DNA from: Streptomyces sp. NBC_01445
GTDB lineage: Bacteria > Actinomycetota > Actinomycetes > Streptomycetales > Streptomycetaceae
DNA: 64,000 nucleotides
NCBI RefSeq assembly: GCF_035918235.1
Contig: NZ_CP109485.1
Coordinates: forward strand, 10,323,001 to 10,387,000
Direction: 5' to 3'
In this document: one piece after another, positions 16,482 through 25,456 of the stretch
Numbering within the stretch: the first letter of the stretch is position 1
Layout: every line of letters starts with the position of its first letter
Notes under the pieces: generated by a model
Seen by the model: the letters and a program-made list of their open reading frames with translations, nothing else
Told to the model about the DNA's origin: nothing
Database searches by the model: none
Made by a program: the position numbers and the translations under genes

Positions 16482-19400
16482 TTAGCGGCGGACTGCGTCC
16501 AGGCGGCGGATGGTCTCCTCGGTCTGGCGTTCCATGGGCAGGTCGGCATCGAGGAGGTACTGGTTCAGCTGCTGGATCGCTGCTTCCAGTTCGTCGTGTG
16601 CGCCGAGTTGGGCCAGGGCCTCGAAGCGGTGGCGCCACAGGGCCTCGCGCTCGCGTGCGGTGTCCAGGCCGCGGCCCGACGCCCACAGTGCGCCCCGAGG
16701 GTCGCGGGCGGCCAGGCAGCGGGCGGCGAGGTCGTCGGCCACGTCGACCACTGCCGAGATCATGTCCTGGGTCAGGGCCTCGGCCCAGACGTAGCGGCGC
16801 GGCGGAATGCCGGTGAAGGGCCGGCCCTGTACGAGCTCGAGCGCGCGCCGCAGCATGGCGCGCCCTTCATCGCCGCCGGCGCGAGCGGCCTGGGTGGTCA
16901 GGTCCTGGAACTGGTGCCAGTCGCAGGCGACGCCGACCAGGCGGTGCTTGCGGTCGGGCTGTTCGTTGAGCTTTGGGTAGTACTCGTCACCGAGCCAGCG
17001 CCGTACCTCGCGGACACGTCCGTTCCTGGTGTTGTTCTCCACGCGCCCTCCGCCGGGCGCGATGACCTCGTCGAGCTCGTGGCGGGTGGCACCGTCGGTG
17101 CGCAGGGCGAGCCAGGAGACCAGTTCCGTGGCGACGGTGCGCCGGTTGGATTCGATGTGCCCGCGGGCGCCGGTGACGTCGATGGGGCCGAGCACTCGGA
17201 CCAGGGGCCCGTCGGCCGCGTCCTCGCCTGCCGGCCGCTGTGGGCTGTCGGCCGCACTGGTGGGCACCGGCTCCTGGGGCACCGGGGCCGGCGGGCTGAC
17301 GGGCTCGGGCAGCCGGGCGTTGACCCGAGAGGTCGCGGTTGTGGCAGGCAGCACGATCCGGCTGGGGGAGGTGGCGTCCGTCCGCGGGATGGCGGGGCCA
17401 GCCTCTTCTGCAGAAGGTTGGGCCTCCGTGGCCGCGTCGTCCTCGTGGTGCACTGTGGCCGGTGCGGGCGCGCCCTCGAGGTGATGGGCTGGGGAGTCGT
17501 CGTCGAGGTCGGCCAGGCGGGCGAACAGGCTGTCCGACTCCCGCGCGGCGGGTACCGACTCGGCGGCAGCCGGAGCTGCAGCGGCGGCGGGCGCCTCGGT
17601 GTCCTTCGCCAGCGGGACGGAGGTCGCAGGCGGTTCGTCGGGGGCGAGGTCGGTCTCCGAGTTCGACGTCAGCGCGCTCTCGACGACGTCGGCGTATTCC
17701 TCGTCCGAGAAGGCGACCAGGCGGCAGTGCAGCCCGGTACCGGGCACGGGATGGACTTCGTCGTCGGTGTCCAGGACCCACACCGCGTCGGCCTCGGCGG
17801 GCATGTGCCCGCTGGTGATGATGACGGTCGCGGTACGCGGTTCCTGCTGCAGGACCTCGGCGAGCTCTTCGGCGGCCTCGGGGTCGGGGCAGCTGTCGAG
17901 GTCGGCAAGGACGACCATCGGCCACAGCTCGTCCACCGTGTCCGCGGCCCGCGCGGCTCCCAGGTCCGTACTGTTGCTGCCGGACAGTGCCGTGTGCTGG
18001 CGGCCGTGGTGGGTGCGGACGACGTCGGCCGCGTCGGCGAGCGTCGTGTACGGGGTCACGCGCGAGTCGATGAGGGACAGGCCCGGGGCGCTGTCCTCGC
18101 CCGCGACAGCGATCTCCAGGTCCGAGCTGAGCGGGGACACCGCGAGCGATGTACCCAGGGCGCGCAGCACCTGAAGCCGTGTGGCGCCGGTGAGGTGCAC
18201 GGCCCCGAAGCGTTCCAGGTCGACCAGTAGCAGCGCCTCGCGGGTGTCGTCGCCGAGCGCGACCAGTGCCGGATAAGGGGCGTCCATCCGGCCGAGGAGT
18301 TCGGCGTCTGCGAGGTCCCCGGTGTCGGTGGCGCACCACCAAAGCTGCGGGCTGTCGTCGACGGCGGTGAACGGTGGCAGGGGAGCGGGGAGTTCGTCGG
18401 CATCATCGGTGTCGGCGAGGTGGAGCAGCACGCCCTCGGTGCCCAGCTGGACGGCGGCGAGAGCGGGCAGCGGACGCCCCGCCTCGGCGCAGTGGTGGGC
18501 GAGCGTGCGCAGGGCCGCATCCAGGAAGTCGACCTCCTCGATGGCATCGACGCAGCGCAGGGCACGCTCGGTCGCGGCGGCACGTCCCTGCGCCATCGAG
18601 ATCCGGCGCCCGGCCCGCCGGCGACGCTGCTGCACCGTCCGCCTGCGCCGCAGCATCAAGAGCACTCCGGCGGCGACGAACGCGGACGCGCCCAACGCCA
18701 TCGTCGTGACGGTCAGGCCGGACTCCTCGTCCGGCGAGGCGTCTTGGGCGCTGCTGTGGCGATCGTCAGCCGACGGCGCAGCCCCAGCAGGTGCCGAGGT
18801 GCCGGGTGCGGAGGGCTCCTCGGTGCCGGCCCCGGAGGGCTCCGCGGTCGGCGCGGCCTGGGAGGGCACACCGACGCCCGGGTCCTCACTCGGTGCCTTC
18901 GTGGCCGAGGAGTTGGACTCCTGCTCCTGCGCGGAACTGCTCGCGGACGGGGCGGGAGTTGCTTCCTGTTCTGGGGTGCCCGCCTCGCCGTCGCTGGCCC
19001 GGGGGGACTCGGAGGGCGATGCCGCCGCCTCGCCGTCCTCGCCCTGGTGGCCCTTCTCCTGGCCGTCGGAGCCCTGCTTGCCGGGCTGCTGGGAGGGCCG
19101 CGCCTGGTCGGGGATAGCCAGGTGATCCCCAGGATGGATCAGGTTCGGGTTCTTGATGACGTCCGGGTTCGCCTCGACGATCTCCGGGTAGAGCGTGGGA
19201 TCGCCCTGCTGCTCCTCGGAGATGTCCCACAGCGTGTCCCCGGGCCGCACCATGTAATGGCTTTCCGAACGCTGCTCCGAGGCGTCCTCGCTCGCCGTGC
19301 GCGAGGAGCTCGCCAGCTGAGCTTGCAGGCCGGAACTCGCGCCCGATGCGGAGGCGGCCGCGGGGCTGGCGTCGGCGGGCAGTGTGAGCGTGGTGCCCGC

Positions 19401-20024
19401 CGACAGCGAGGAGCTGGGCCCGGTGATGTGCAACTCGGGGTTGAGGCGGGCGATGTCACGCCAGCGCAACCCGTCGCCGAGACGCTGCTCAGCCACGTCG
19501 TACGCCACCACACCCTCGCCTGCGACGTGATGCTCCTTGGTGGCAGCGGCCGTTGTCGCCGCGGTCGCCGTGCGCTCGGTGTGGTCCACGGAGGCCGGGG
19601 CGGGGGAGGCGTGGTCGAGGGTGGCGGTCGCTGCGACGACGGGGGTGGCGGCGGTTGCCGCGGCCGCGGGAGAAGCGAGCAGCAGCCCGCCCAGCAGAAA
19701 GACGGCCAGGCGCTGGCTGGTGGCCATGCCCGGAAGCCGGGGTGTGGCCCGGTGCGCGAGGGCCGCGACCAGTTCGACCAGGAGAGGAACGAGCAGCCAC
19801 AGCCACGCGATCCACGCGGCGAGGGTGAGCGTGGTGAACAGCAGGCTCCCGTCATCCGGAGCCATCAACGCCTCACGCGCCTCGCTCAGGGACGGCACGC
19901 TCTGCGGCAGGGTGCCAACCTTGAGGAGGAGCGCGGGTACGCCGGCGGCGAGTACGGCGAGTGCGGCCAGGCGTGCGATCAGGCGCAGCAGGGCGAGGGG
20001 CCAGCGGACGATGCGGTGGGCCAT
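16482..20024 (-). CDS. Large membrane LysM-BTAD protein associated with Tad pilus operon
   Basis: 1180 residues. Three N-terminal hydrophobic segments lie at about 11-34, 61-84 and 105-125. A degenerate LysM-like stretch (170-215) is followed by a good LysM (256-305, YMVRPGDTLWDISEE and HPGDHLAIP). A long Ser/Glu/Pro linker, a fourth membrane helix near 430 and a cytoplasmic part follow. The C-terminus is a winged-helix plus BTAD tetratricopeptide-like domain (about 930-1170). Proteins of this build commonly end Tad clusters in actinomycetes and may link peptidoglycan sensing or pilus anchoring to regulation. It starts 8 bases after the TadG-like gene, so it is the operon's last member. Confidence 0.8.
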   Translation of the reverse strand: MAHRIVRWPLALLRLIARLAALAVLAAGVPALLLKVGTLPQSVPSLSEAREALMAPDDGSLLFTTLTLAAWIAWLWLLVPLLVELVAALAHRATPRLPGMATSQRLAVFLLGGLLLASPAAAATAATPVVAATATLDHASPAPASVDHTERTATAATTAAATKEHHVAGEGVVAYDVAEQRLGDGLRWRDIARLNPELHITGPSSSLSAGTTLTLPADASPAAASASGASSGLQAQLASSSRTASEDASEQRSESHYMVRPGDTLWDISEEQQGDPTLYPEIVEANPDVIKNPNLIHPGDHLAIPDQARPSQQPGKQGSDGQEKGHQGEDGEAAASPSESPRASDGEAGTPEQEATPAPSASSSAQEQESNSSATKAPSEDPGVGVPSQAAPTAEPSGAGTEEPSAPGTSAPAGAAPSADDRHSSAQDASPDEESGLTVTTMALGASAFVAAGVLLMLRRRRTVQQRRRRAGRRISMAQGRAAATERALRCVDAIEEVDFLDAALRTLAHHCAEAGRPLPALAAVQLGTEGVLLHLADTDDADELPAPLPPFTAVDDSPQLWWCATDTGDLADAELLGRMDAPYPALVALGDDTREALLLVDLERFGAVHLTGATRLQVLRALGTSLAVSPLSSDLEIAVAGEDSAPGLSLIDSRVTPYTTLADAADVVRTHHGRQHTALSGSNSTDLGAARAADTVDELWPMVVLADLDSCPDPEAAEELAEVLQQEPRTATVIITSGHMPAEADAVWVLDTDDEVHPVPGTGLHCRLVAFSDEEYADVVESALTSNSETDLAPDEPPATSVPLAKDTEAPAAAAAPAAAESVPAARESDSLFARLADLDDDSPAHHLEGAPAPATVHHEDDAATEAQPSAEEAGPAIPRTDATSPSRIVLPATTATSRVNARLPEPVSPPAPVPQEPVPTSAADSPQRPAGEDAADGPLVRVLGPIDVTGARGHIESNRRTVATELVSWLALRTDGATRHELDEVIAPGGGRVENNTRNGRVREVRRWLGDEYYPKLNEQPDRKHRLVGVACDWHQFQDLTTQAARAGGDEGRAMLRRALELVQGRPFTGIPPRRYVWAEALTQDMISAVVDVADDLAARCLAARDPRGALWASGRGLDTAREREALWRHRFEALAQLGAHDELEAAIQQLNQYLLDADLPMERQTEETIRRLDAVRR

Positions 20025-20031
20025 GAGCGGG

Positions 20032-20499
20032 TCAGCCTCCGGGCTGGTGGAGCAGGGTGGCCTTGGCTTCGCCGGACACTGGCAGGGTGTCGATGCCCAA
20101 CAGCGAGGCGAACAGCGGGTCGTAGGAGTCGTTGACGGTCACCGTGATGGTCTTGCCATCGCCGGAGACCACTACGTCACCGTCCAGGCCCTCGGCGTCG
20201 AGGTAGTCCTGGGCCGCGCCGGCGGCGGCGTCGGGATCGACGACGATCGCCTCGCCGGTGATGGCCTGACCGGGATCGATCTGCTGGCCGGCCGCGCGGG
20301 CGGCCTCCTGAGCGGCGTAGGTGGCGCGGGAGTTGCCGTTGAGGACGCCGGTGCCGTCCACGACCAGGCCGAGCATCACGAAGATGGCGATCGCCATGAT
20401 CGGCATGAACAGTTCCACGCCGCCGGTATCGCGGCGCTCGCGCAGCGTACTGACGGCACGACGGACATGGGCACGCAGTCGGGGGAGGGGCTTGGTCAC
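20032..20499 (-). CDS. TadG/TadE-like pilus assembly protein
   Basis: About 155 residues from GTG 20499, which overlaps the previous stop (GTGA) and follows GGAGG. A single N-terminal membrane helix (PIMAIAIFVMLGLVVDG) precedes a roughly 110-residue extracytoplasmic domain, the layout of TadG-related minor pilins. It is third of three such proteins in a row, probably forming the pilus tip or base. Confidence 0.72.
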   Translation of the reverse strand: MTKPLPRLRAHVRRAVSTLRERRDTGGVELFMPIMAIAIFVMLGLVVDGTGVLNGNSRATYAAQEAARAAGQQIDPGQAITGEAIVVDPDAAAGAAQDYLDAEGLDGDVVVSGDGKTITVTVNDSYDPLFASLLGIDTLPVSGEAKATLLHQPGG

Positions 20500-21023
20500 C
20501 GGGCCCTCCACTGATCAACAACGCTGGTCATGGTGCTCTTCAGCGTCTTGGTGCCGGGCAGTGCGGGCAGCGCCACGTCATCTAGCGGCACGGTGCACGA
20601 CACGGTGGCGGTGACCGTGGCGGCCTGCCCGACGGGCGCGTCGATCCCGTCGGACTCCACGGCGACCGCGATGTCGGAGCAGGTCAGCCCGGAGCGGCGC
20701 AGCGACTCGGCGGCGGCTTGGCGGGCCTCGCCCTGCGCGGTGTCGGGGCTGTCGGCCAGCGAGGCGGTGCGTGCAGCATCCCGCGCGGCTGCGTCCGCGG
20801 CACCCTGCGCGATCTGGATCCGGCCCGCAGCGATCACCAGGGCGAGCAGGGCGATGAACACCGGAGTGAAGATTGCCGCACCCAGCGCGGCACTGCCCCG
20901 GTCCGCGGCCGCACCCGAGAAGGCAGCACGCCAGCCCAGGACCGTGCGGGCCACAAGATGTTCTGTCCGCCGGCAGCGGCCGAGCGGCAGGGCGCGGGAG
21001 GCGTGAACCCACGCGTGTTTCAC
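20496..21023 (-). CDS. TadE-family minor pilin
   Basis: 175 residues from GTG 21023 (GTGA overlap with the preceding gene). A basic N-terminus and the typical DRGSAALGAAIFTPVFIALLALVI helix segment precede an AARDAARTASL stretch and a two-Cys domain (Cys in SDIAVAVESDG region and VSCTVPL) that may form a disulfide outside the membrane. TadE-like pseudopilins are processed by a prepilin peptidase and help Flp pilus assembly. Confidence 0.78.
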   Translation of the reverse strand: MKHAWVHASRALPLGRCRRTEHLVARTVLGWRAAFSGAAADRGSAALGAAIFTPVFIALLALVIAAGRIQIAQGAADAAARDAARTASLADSPDTAQGEARQAAAESLRRSGLTCSDIAVAVESDGIDAPVGQAATVTATVSCTVPLDDVALPALPGTKTLKSTMTSVVDQWRAR

Positions 21024-21445
21024 CGGAATTCCTCCACGGGGGCTTGGGCACGCTGGCGCACGGTGAACTCCAGGCCGGGCACCAGGGAGGAGACGGTGCC
21101 GGTGACGGTCACCGCGATCTGGTTGCCGCCGGAGTCGACCGCCACCTTGGAGCCCTCGACCGAGTTGCCGGTGCGGGCCAGGAAGTCGCGGGCGGCGGCG
21201 GCCCCGTCGTCCGGGCTCGCGTCGTAGGAGCGGCCTGCGTCCACGCCGACCTGAGCTGCGCGCGCTGCCACCGAGCGGGCATGGAAGTACAGGGCGCCCT
21301 CGATGACGGTGAACACGAGGATCAGCACGACGGGGAAGATCACCGCGAACTCGACGACGCTGTCGCCGTGGTCGTTGAGACGCTCCCGAAGCCGGGACCA
21401 TCTCGACTCCGGGACCGGGTGTCGCTTGCCGGCGGCTCTGGTCAC
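21020..21445 (-). CDS. TadE-family minor pilin
   Basis: 141 residues from GTG 21445, overlapping the pilin stop codon. NDHGDSVVEFAVIFPVVLIL is the classic TadE start: a Glu five residues into the hydrophobic helix, as required for prepilin processing. A small extracytoplasmic beta domain follows. It lies directly after the Flp pilin gene. Confidence 0.82.
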   Translation of the reverse strand: MTRAAGKRHPVPESRWSRLRERLNDHGDSVVEFAVIFPVVLILVFTVIEGALYFHARSVAARAAQVGVDAGRSYDASPDDGAAAARDFLARTGNSVEGSKVAVDSGGNQIAVTVTGTVSSLVPGLEFTVRQRAQAPVEEFR

Positions 21446-21639
21446 AGGCCTGCGATCTCCAAGGCCTTGGCGCGGGCGGTGCTGTCGATGGCGAGGTAGA
21501 GGATCGTGGCGATGCCGCCGCCGGCCGCGGTGATGTAGGCCCACTCGGTGACCGAGTAGCCGGCATCGGAGAGGCGGCCGCGCACGTGGCCGTAGCGGCG
21601 GCGCAGCACAGCGGTGATACGGGTGAGACGACGAGACAT
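21442..21639 (-). CDS. Flp-type major pilin
   Basis: 65 residues. A basic leader (RRLTRITAVLRRRYG) is followed by DAGYSVTEWAYITAAGGGI, the Flp pilin helix with the conserved Glu, then about 25 hydrophobic residues. ATG 21639 is chosen over GTG 21642 because GGAGG lies seven bases upstream. It would be cleaved before the hydrophobic core and polymerised into the Tad pilus by TadA/TadB/TadC. No prepilin peptidase gene (TadV/CpaA) is seen in the window, so one must be supplied elsewhere. Confidence 0.8.
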   Translation of the reverse strand: MSRRLTRITAVLRRRYGHVRGRLSDAGYSVTEWAYITAAGGGIATILYLAIDSTARAKALEIAGL

Positions 21640-21701
21640 CACAACCTCCGGGAGGTGAGGACAAGCGGACGCGCCGGATGCGGTGTCCGCGGCGAAAGGG
21701 G

Positions 21702-21803
21702 TCAGAACGGGGAGGGCAGGACGGTCTGGAAAAGGATCGTGAGGACGGTGGCGATGGTGATGATCGCCGTCCAGAGGATGAGCAGCTCACGTGTGGATCC
21801 CAT
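21702..21803 (-). CDS. 33-residue membrane micro-protein in Tad operon
   Basis: ATG 21803 preceded by GGGGAG eight bases upstream; product begins MGSTRELLILWTAII and ends in LPSPF. It is one hydrophobic helix with a short charged N-terminus. It lies between a 64-residue membrane protein and the pilin, with 25-base and 62-base gaps in the same direction. Size and good ribosome-binding site argue for a real gene that automatic callers would miss. It could be a pilin-like subunit or an assembly chaperone. Confidence 0.6.
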   Translation of the reverse strand: MGSTRELLILWTAIITIATVLTILFQTVLPSPF

Positions 21804-21828
21804 ACGAACTCCCCTGCAGGGACGGCGA

Positions 21829-22023
21829 CTAGACGGACAAGATCTTGATGAGGGCGGGTAGAGCGATCAGGGTGACGACGCTCAGCGCGACGACGATCGC
21901 GATCAGGTGCAGCCGGTCGGTGTCCCGGGGGTTGCGCGCCGCCGCGGGCTGGTTCAGTGCGACCACGCGGGCGAAGCCGAGCGTGACGGCCAGGGCCCAC
22001 AGGCCGTACAGAGCGAGCGACAT
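21829..22023 (-). CDS. 64-residue membrane protein with TadC-like tail
   Basis: Two hydrophobic helices joined by a polar loop. AAGGAG lies six bases before ATG 22023. The last residues, IALPALIKILSV, match the end of the preceding TadC protein (CALPAFIKILNL), and the helix before them is also alike. This suggests origin by partial duplication of tadC. It may be an accessory subunit of the inner-membrane Tad platform. Confidence 0.65.
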   Translation of the reverse strand: MSLALYGLWALAVTLGFARVVALNQPAAARNPRDTDRLHLIAIVVALSVVTLIALPALIKILSV

Positions 22024-22044
22024 CCGTATCTCCTTCGGGCCAGG

Positions 22045-22941
22045 TCACAGGTTGAGGATCTTGATGAAGGCGGGCAGGGCGCAGAAGACGACCAGGGACA
22101 AGCCGACGGTCAACGCCGGCAGGTCCATCTGCTCGGTGGCCTGGTTGGCGCGGGTTTCGCGGTCGCCTTGGACGGCGGCGTTGAGTAGGTCGACCTGGTT
22201 TTCCAGGGTGCGGGTGACGGCGGCCTTCTCCTCGCCGGCGAGTGCCATGGCGCGGGCGGGCCGGGCCAGGTCCTCCACGCCGATCGCCTGGCCGAGTTGG
22301 GCCAGCGCGCTCCAGTAGGGCGTGCCGGTCAGCCGGGCGTGCTCGAGGGACTCGCGGATCTGCAAAGCGGGGGTGGTGTCGCCGACCGAGGCGGCGCGCA
22401 GCAGCGATTCGCCGGCCGACGCGTTCGCCGAGCGAATCAGGATGAGCCGTTCCAGCAGGGAGACGATCGTGTACCGGTACTCCTCGCGCAGCTTCTTGCC
22501 GTCGTCGCGCACATCGTCCAGGCACTTGAACGCGAAGAACCCACCCACCGCGAGCGCGAGCAGCACCGGCACCGGCAGCGGCGGGCGCTTGCCGGCAACC
22601 GTGAGCAGCAGCATGAACAGCTGAGGCAGCACCATCCCCAGCACTGCCATCCGCGCGCACCGGCCCAGGAGTTTGGCCGGGGACATCTCCAGCAGCCTGA
22701 GGTCGGTGGCCGGCAGCCGGGAGGCGACCGTGGGCGTGGCGACGAGCCGGTCGCCCATCTTGTCGGTGAGCGCCTCGAAGCGGCCCGCGCTCGCATCGAC
22801 CTGGGTGGGCGGGGCGGGGGAGCGGGTGGTCTTCAGCAGTGCGTCCACGGAGGGCCGGGCGGGCATCAGCGCCCGCACCGTCATCCCGGCGCCGAGGACG
22901 GCCACCGCGCCGCCCACCATCGCGGGCACAGACATGATCAC
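22045..22941 (-). CDS. tadC: Tad platform protein TadC (GspF-like)
   Basis: About 298 residues: an N-terminal helix, a pair near residues 115-165, a cytoplasmic GspF-type T2SSF domain with EYRYTIVSLLERLILIRSANASAGE, and a C-terminal helix ending in ALPAFIKILNL. It forms the inner-membrane platform with TadB. The start is GTG 22941 (GTGA overlap, GGAG five bases upstream); ATG 22935 is an alternative. It is coupled to tadB. Confidence 0.8.
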   Translation of the reverse strand: MIMSVPAMVGGAVAVLGAGMTVRALMPARPSVDALLKTTRSPAPPTQVDASAGRFEALTDKMGDRLVATPTVASRLPATDLRLLEMSPAKLLGRCARMAVLGMVLPQLFMLLLTVAGKRPPLPVPVLLALAVGGFFAFKCLDDVRDDGKKLREEYRYTIVSLLERLILIRSANASAGESLLRAASVGDTTPALQIRESLEHARLTGTPYWSALAQLGQAIGVEDLARPARAMALAGEEKAAVTRTLENQVDLLNAAVQGDRETRANQATEQMDLPALTVGLSLVVFCALPAFIKILNL

Positions 22942-23840
22942 GACTGCTCCACCCCCACACGCTCGGCCGCCGTGCGCAGCAGCCGCGGTTCGGGTTTGTT
23001 CCGGGCGGTCTTGCGCATCCACACCAGCGACCCGGTGACCATCAACCCCACCACCATCAGGCCGAGTTGGCCCGGCGCGGTGCGGTACCAATCGGTGTAG
23101 GAGACGCTGGTCAGCCCGAGCGCGATGACCGCGAGGGTCAGCACGGTGACGTTGCGGGCCTTACGCCGGGTCCGCGCCCGGTCAGAGTCGAGCTTGCGCA
23201 GGGCCTTGGCCTTGTCGGACTTGTTGAACGCCATCTCCTTGATCACGTTCGCCAGCCCGCGGCCGCGGGCCTGGGTGTGCATCTGGAACACCATGGCGAT
23301 CTCGTCGCCGGTATTGGAGGCCAGATCGTCGGCGAAGTACCGGTAGGCCTGCGCGGGCGGCACCCCGTCCGCGAGCCGCTGCGCGAGCCGGGTCACCGGC
23401 ACACGCAGCAGATCCGGCACCGTGGACAGGGAACCGGGGATCGCCACCTCCAGCGGCTTTCCGGCAGCGATCACGCTGGACAGCTGCTGCAGCCAGTCGG
23501 AGAACGCCTCCAGCTGCTCCAGCTCGGTACGCGCCGAACCGCCAGGGAACAGCAGGAACGGCAGACCAGCCACACCGGCGAACGCGACCAGACCGTGCAC
23601 AGGACGTCCGGCGATCGCCCATACCAGTACCCCGGCGACGACCGCGGCACTGAACAGGAAGCGGTAGTTGGCCTGCCACACCGGCGGGAGCTCGTCCAGC
23701 AGCCCCGGTCCGCCACGTCGTTTGACCGGGCCGCGCTCCGGCTCGGTGCGGCGGCGCAGGGCCGTCACGGCCCGGGCGAGGCAGGCCACGAACACGACGA
23801 CACCGAGCGCGGCCACCAAGGCCCGCTGCGACTGGTTCAT
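22938..23840 (-). CDS. tadB: Tad platform protein TadB (GspF-like)
   Basis: 300 residues: an N-terminal helix (ALVAALGVVVFVACLA), two helices near 65-105, and the T2SSF domain with ELEQLEAFSDWLQQLSSVIAAGKPLE and VFQMHTQARGRGLANVIKEMAF. Two C-terminal helices follow. It is the partner of TadC around the ATPase. ATG 23840 shares one base with the tadA stop (TGATG). Confidence 0.83.
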   Translation of the reverse strand: MNQSQRALVAALGVVVFVACLARAVTALRRRTEPERGPVKRRGGPGLLDELPPVWQANYRFLFSAAVVAGVLVWAIAGRPVHGLVAFAGVAGLPFLLFPGGSARTELEQLEAFSDWLQQLSSVIAAGKPLEVAIPGSLSTVPDLLRVPVTRLAQRLADGVPPAQAYRYFADDLASNTGDEIAMVFQMHTQARGRGLANVIKEMAFNKSDKAKALRKLDSDRARTRRKARNVTVLTLAVIALGLTSVSYTDWYRTAPGQLGLMVVGLMVTGSLVWMRKTARNKPEPRLLRTAAERVGVEQS

Positions 23841-25456
23841 CACGATGCCCGCCTCTCGGCCTCGCCGGACTGCTCGACCGGATCCCAGGTGCCGTGCGGG
23901 TACTGGGCCAGCAGCAGCGGGTTGAACCCGGCCTCGGCGATCTGCTCGGCCCGCTCCGGGCTCATCTGGAACGCGGTCGGCACCGCCCGCCCGTCCCCGG
24001 GCCTCGGCGCGAACAGCTGGGTCATGGACGGGGTGCCGTCCTCGTTGAGCCCGTCGACCTCCCACACGTGGGAGACGATCTTCTCGCCGGGCTTTGCGCC
24101 CTTCTTCACGAACACCATCAGATGCACTGCGCCCTCGATGAGGCGGTACGAGGTCTCCGCACTGAGATCGGCCATCGACAGGCGCAGCACGAGGCGGGTG
24201 ATGACGTCTTTGGGGTAGTCGGCGTGCAGCGTGCACATCGAGCCGGGCTGGCTGGCCGACATCGCCTCCAGCATCGCCATGGACTCCTTGCCGCGGACCT
24301 CACCGACCATGATCCGGTCGGCGTTGTAGCGCAGTGCGATCTCGATCAGGTCGGAGAGGGTGATGGCGCCGGCGCCGTCCTCGCCGTTGGACTGTCGCGT
24401 CTCGAACGCCAAGGTGTGGCAGGGCGTTTCGGCGTCATCGAGGAACAGTTCCAGCGAGGACTCCAGCGTGATCAGCCGCTCCGAGGCCGGGATCTCACGG
24501 CCCATCGCGCGCATCAGCGTGGTCTTCCCCGCGGTCATCCCGCCGCAGATGACGATGTTCATGTGGGCCCGCACCGCCGCCGACAGGAACGAGGCGAGCA
24601 GCTGGTCGACCGTCTTCTCCTGCAGCAGGTTGCCCAGCGTCCACGCGCGGCCGCCATGCTTGCGGATCGACACCGACACATTCCGGGTCAGGACATTCGC
24701 TGCCACACGTGAATCGTCCGGCAGCCGGAACTCGACGTAGGGCGACGCATACGACAGCTGCCGCTCGCCGTGCCCGGACTGGGCGGCCATGGTGTTGATC
24801 CAGGCGATCGTCTGCTCACGGCTGGCGAACGGAGAGGCCATCTTCTGGCGCTGCTGGCCGGCGACGTCGACATACATGACGTCGCCGTCGATGTCGATGT
24901 TCTGCACACCGGGCTGGTCCAAGAGACGCTGGAGCGCACCGGCGCGGAAGGTCAGGTTGAGGACCTCCTCGTGCAGGATGCTGCGTTGTTCCTGGCTGAG
25001 CGGCGGATTCTTCTGCGTGAACTCGGCATGCCAGGCGGCGATCTGGCGGCGGGCGAACAGCTCCGCCAGCTCCCGCTCCTCCTCCGCCTCCAGCGTCTGG
25101 GCCTGCTGCCGCTCCCGTACGGCTCGTAGATCCTCGGCGACCCGCACCCGCAGTTTCTGGATCTCCTCCGGCTGCACCGGCAGCGTGCCGGGCAGCGATG
25201 CGGTCCGCGCGAAGTCGGTCACGCCCATCGCCCCGGCGCCCGCCGAGGAGCTGGTGGTCACCGGCGCGACGGGCACCATGGGGGCAGGCGCCGGCGCGAC
25301 CGGGCGCGCGGTGGGGGCCGGGTGGGCTTGTGCCGTCCTGGGATCCGGTGTTGCAGGCGCGACGTGCTCCGGGGGGTGGGTGCTGCGCTGGGAGAGCAGA
25401 CGACCCAGCTGTGTCCGGGCCGCGTCCTTGTCCGGGCCCGTCGGAGTGTTCGTCAC
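23840..25456 (-). CDS. tadA: Tad pilus ATPase TadA/CpaF (VirB11 superfamily)
   Basis: 538 residues. A Pro/Ala-rich N-terminus (1-95) and a helical region lead into the N-terminal domain (160-280). The RecA-like core has Walker A GGMTAGKT (305-312), an Asp-box region, and Walker B with DRIMVGEVRGKE, then a His-box TLHADYP. It is a secretion hexamer that powers pilin assembly. Being of the VirB11 superfamily, it might also serve the type IV secretion genes downstream in the island, which lack their own VirB11. GTG start overlaps the TadZ stop. Confidence 0.9.
   Translation of the reverse strand: MTNTPTGPDKDAARTQLGRLLSQRSTHPPEHVAPATPDPRTAQAHPAPTARPVAPAPAPMVPVAPVTTSSSAGAGAMGVTDFARTASLPGTLPVQPEEIQKLRVRVAEDLRAVRERQQAQTLEAEEERELAELFARRQIAAWHAEFTQKNPPLSQEQRSILHEEVLNLTFRAGALQRLLDQPGVQNIDIDGDVMYVDVAGQQRQKMASPFASREQTIAWINTMAAQSGHGERQLSYASPYVEFRLPDDSRVAANVLTRNVSVSIRKHGGRAWTLGNLLQEKTVDQLLASFLSAAVRAHMNIVICGGMTAGKTTLMRAMGREIPASERLITLESSLELFLDDAETPCHTLAFETRQSNGEDGAGAITLSDLIEIALRYNADRIMVGEVRGKESMAMLEAMSASQPGSMCTLHADYPKDVITRLVLRLSMADLSAETSYRLIEGAVHLMVFVKKGAKPGEKIVSHVWEVDGLNEDGTPSMTQLFAPRPGDGRAVPTAFQMSPERAEQIAEAGFNPLLLAQYPHGTWDPVEQSGEAERRAS

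Noticed and set aside
16209..18230. 673-codon forward frame opposite the LysM-BTAD gene
   Set aside because: Gly/Arg/Val-rich antisense shadow without recognisable motifs.
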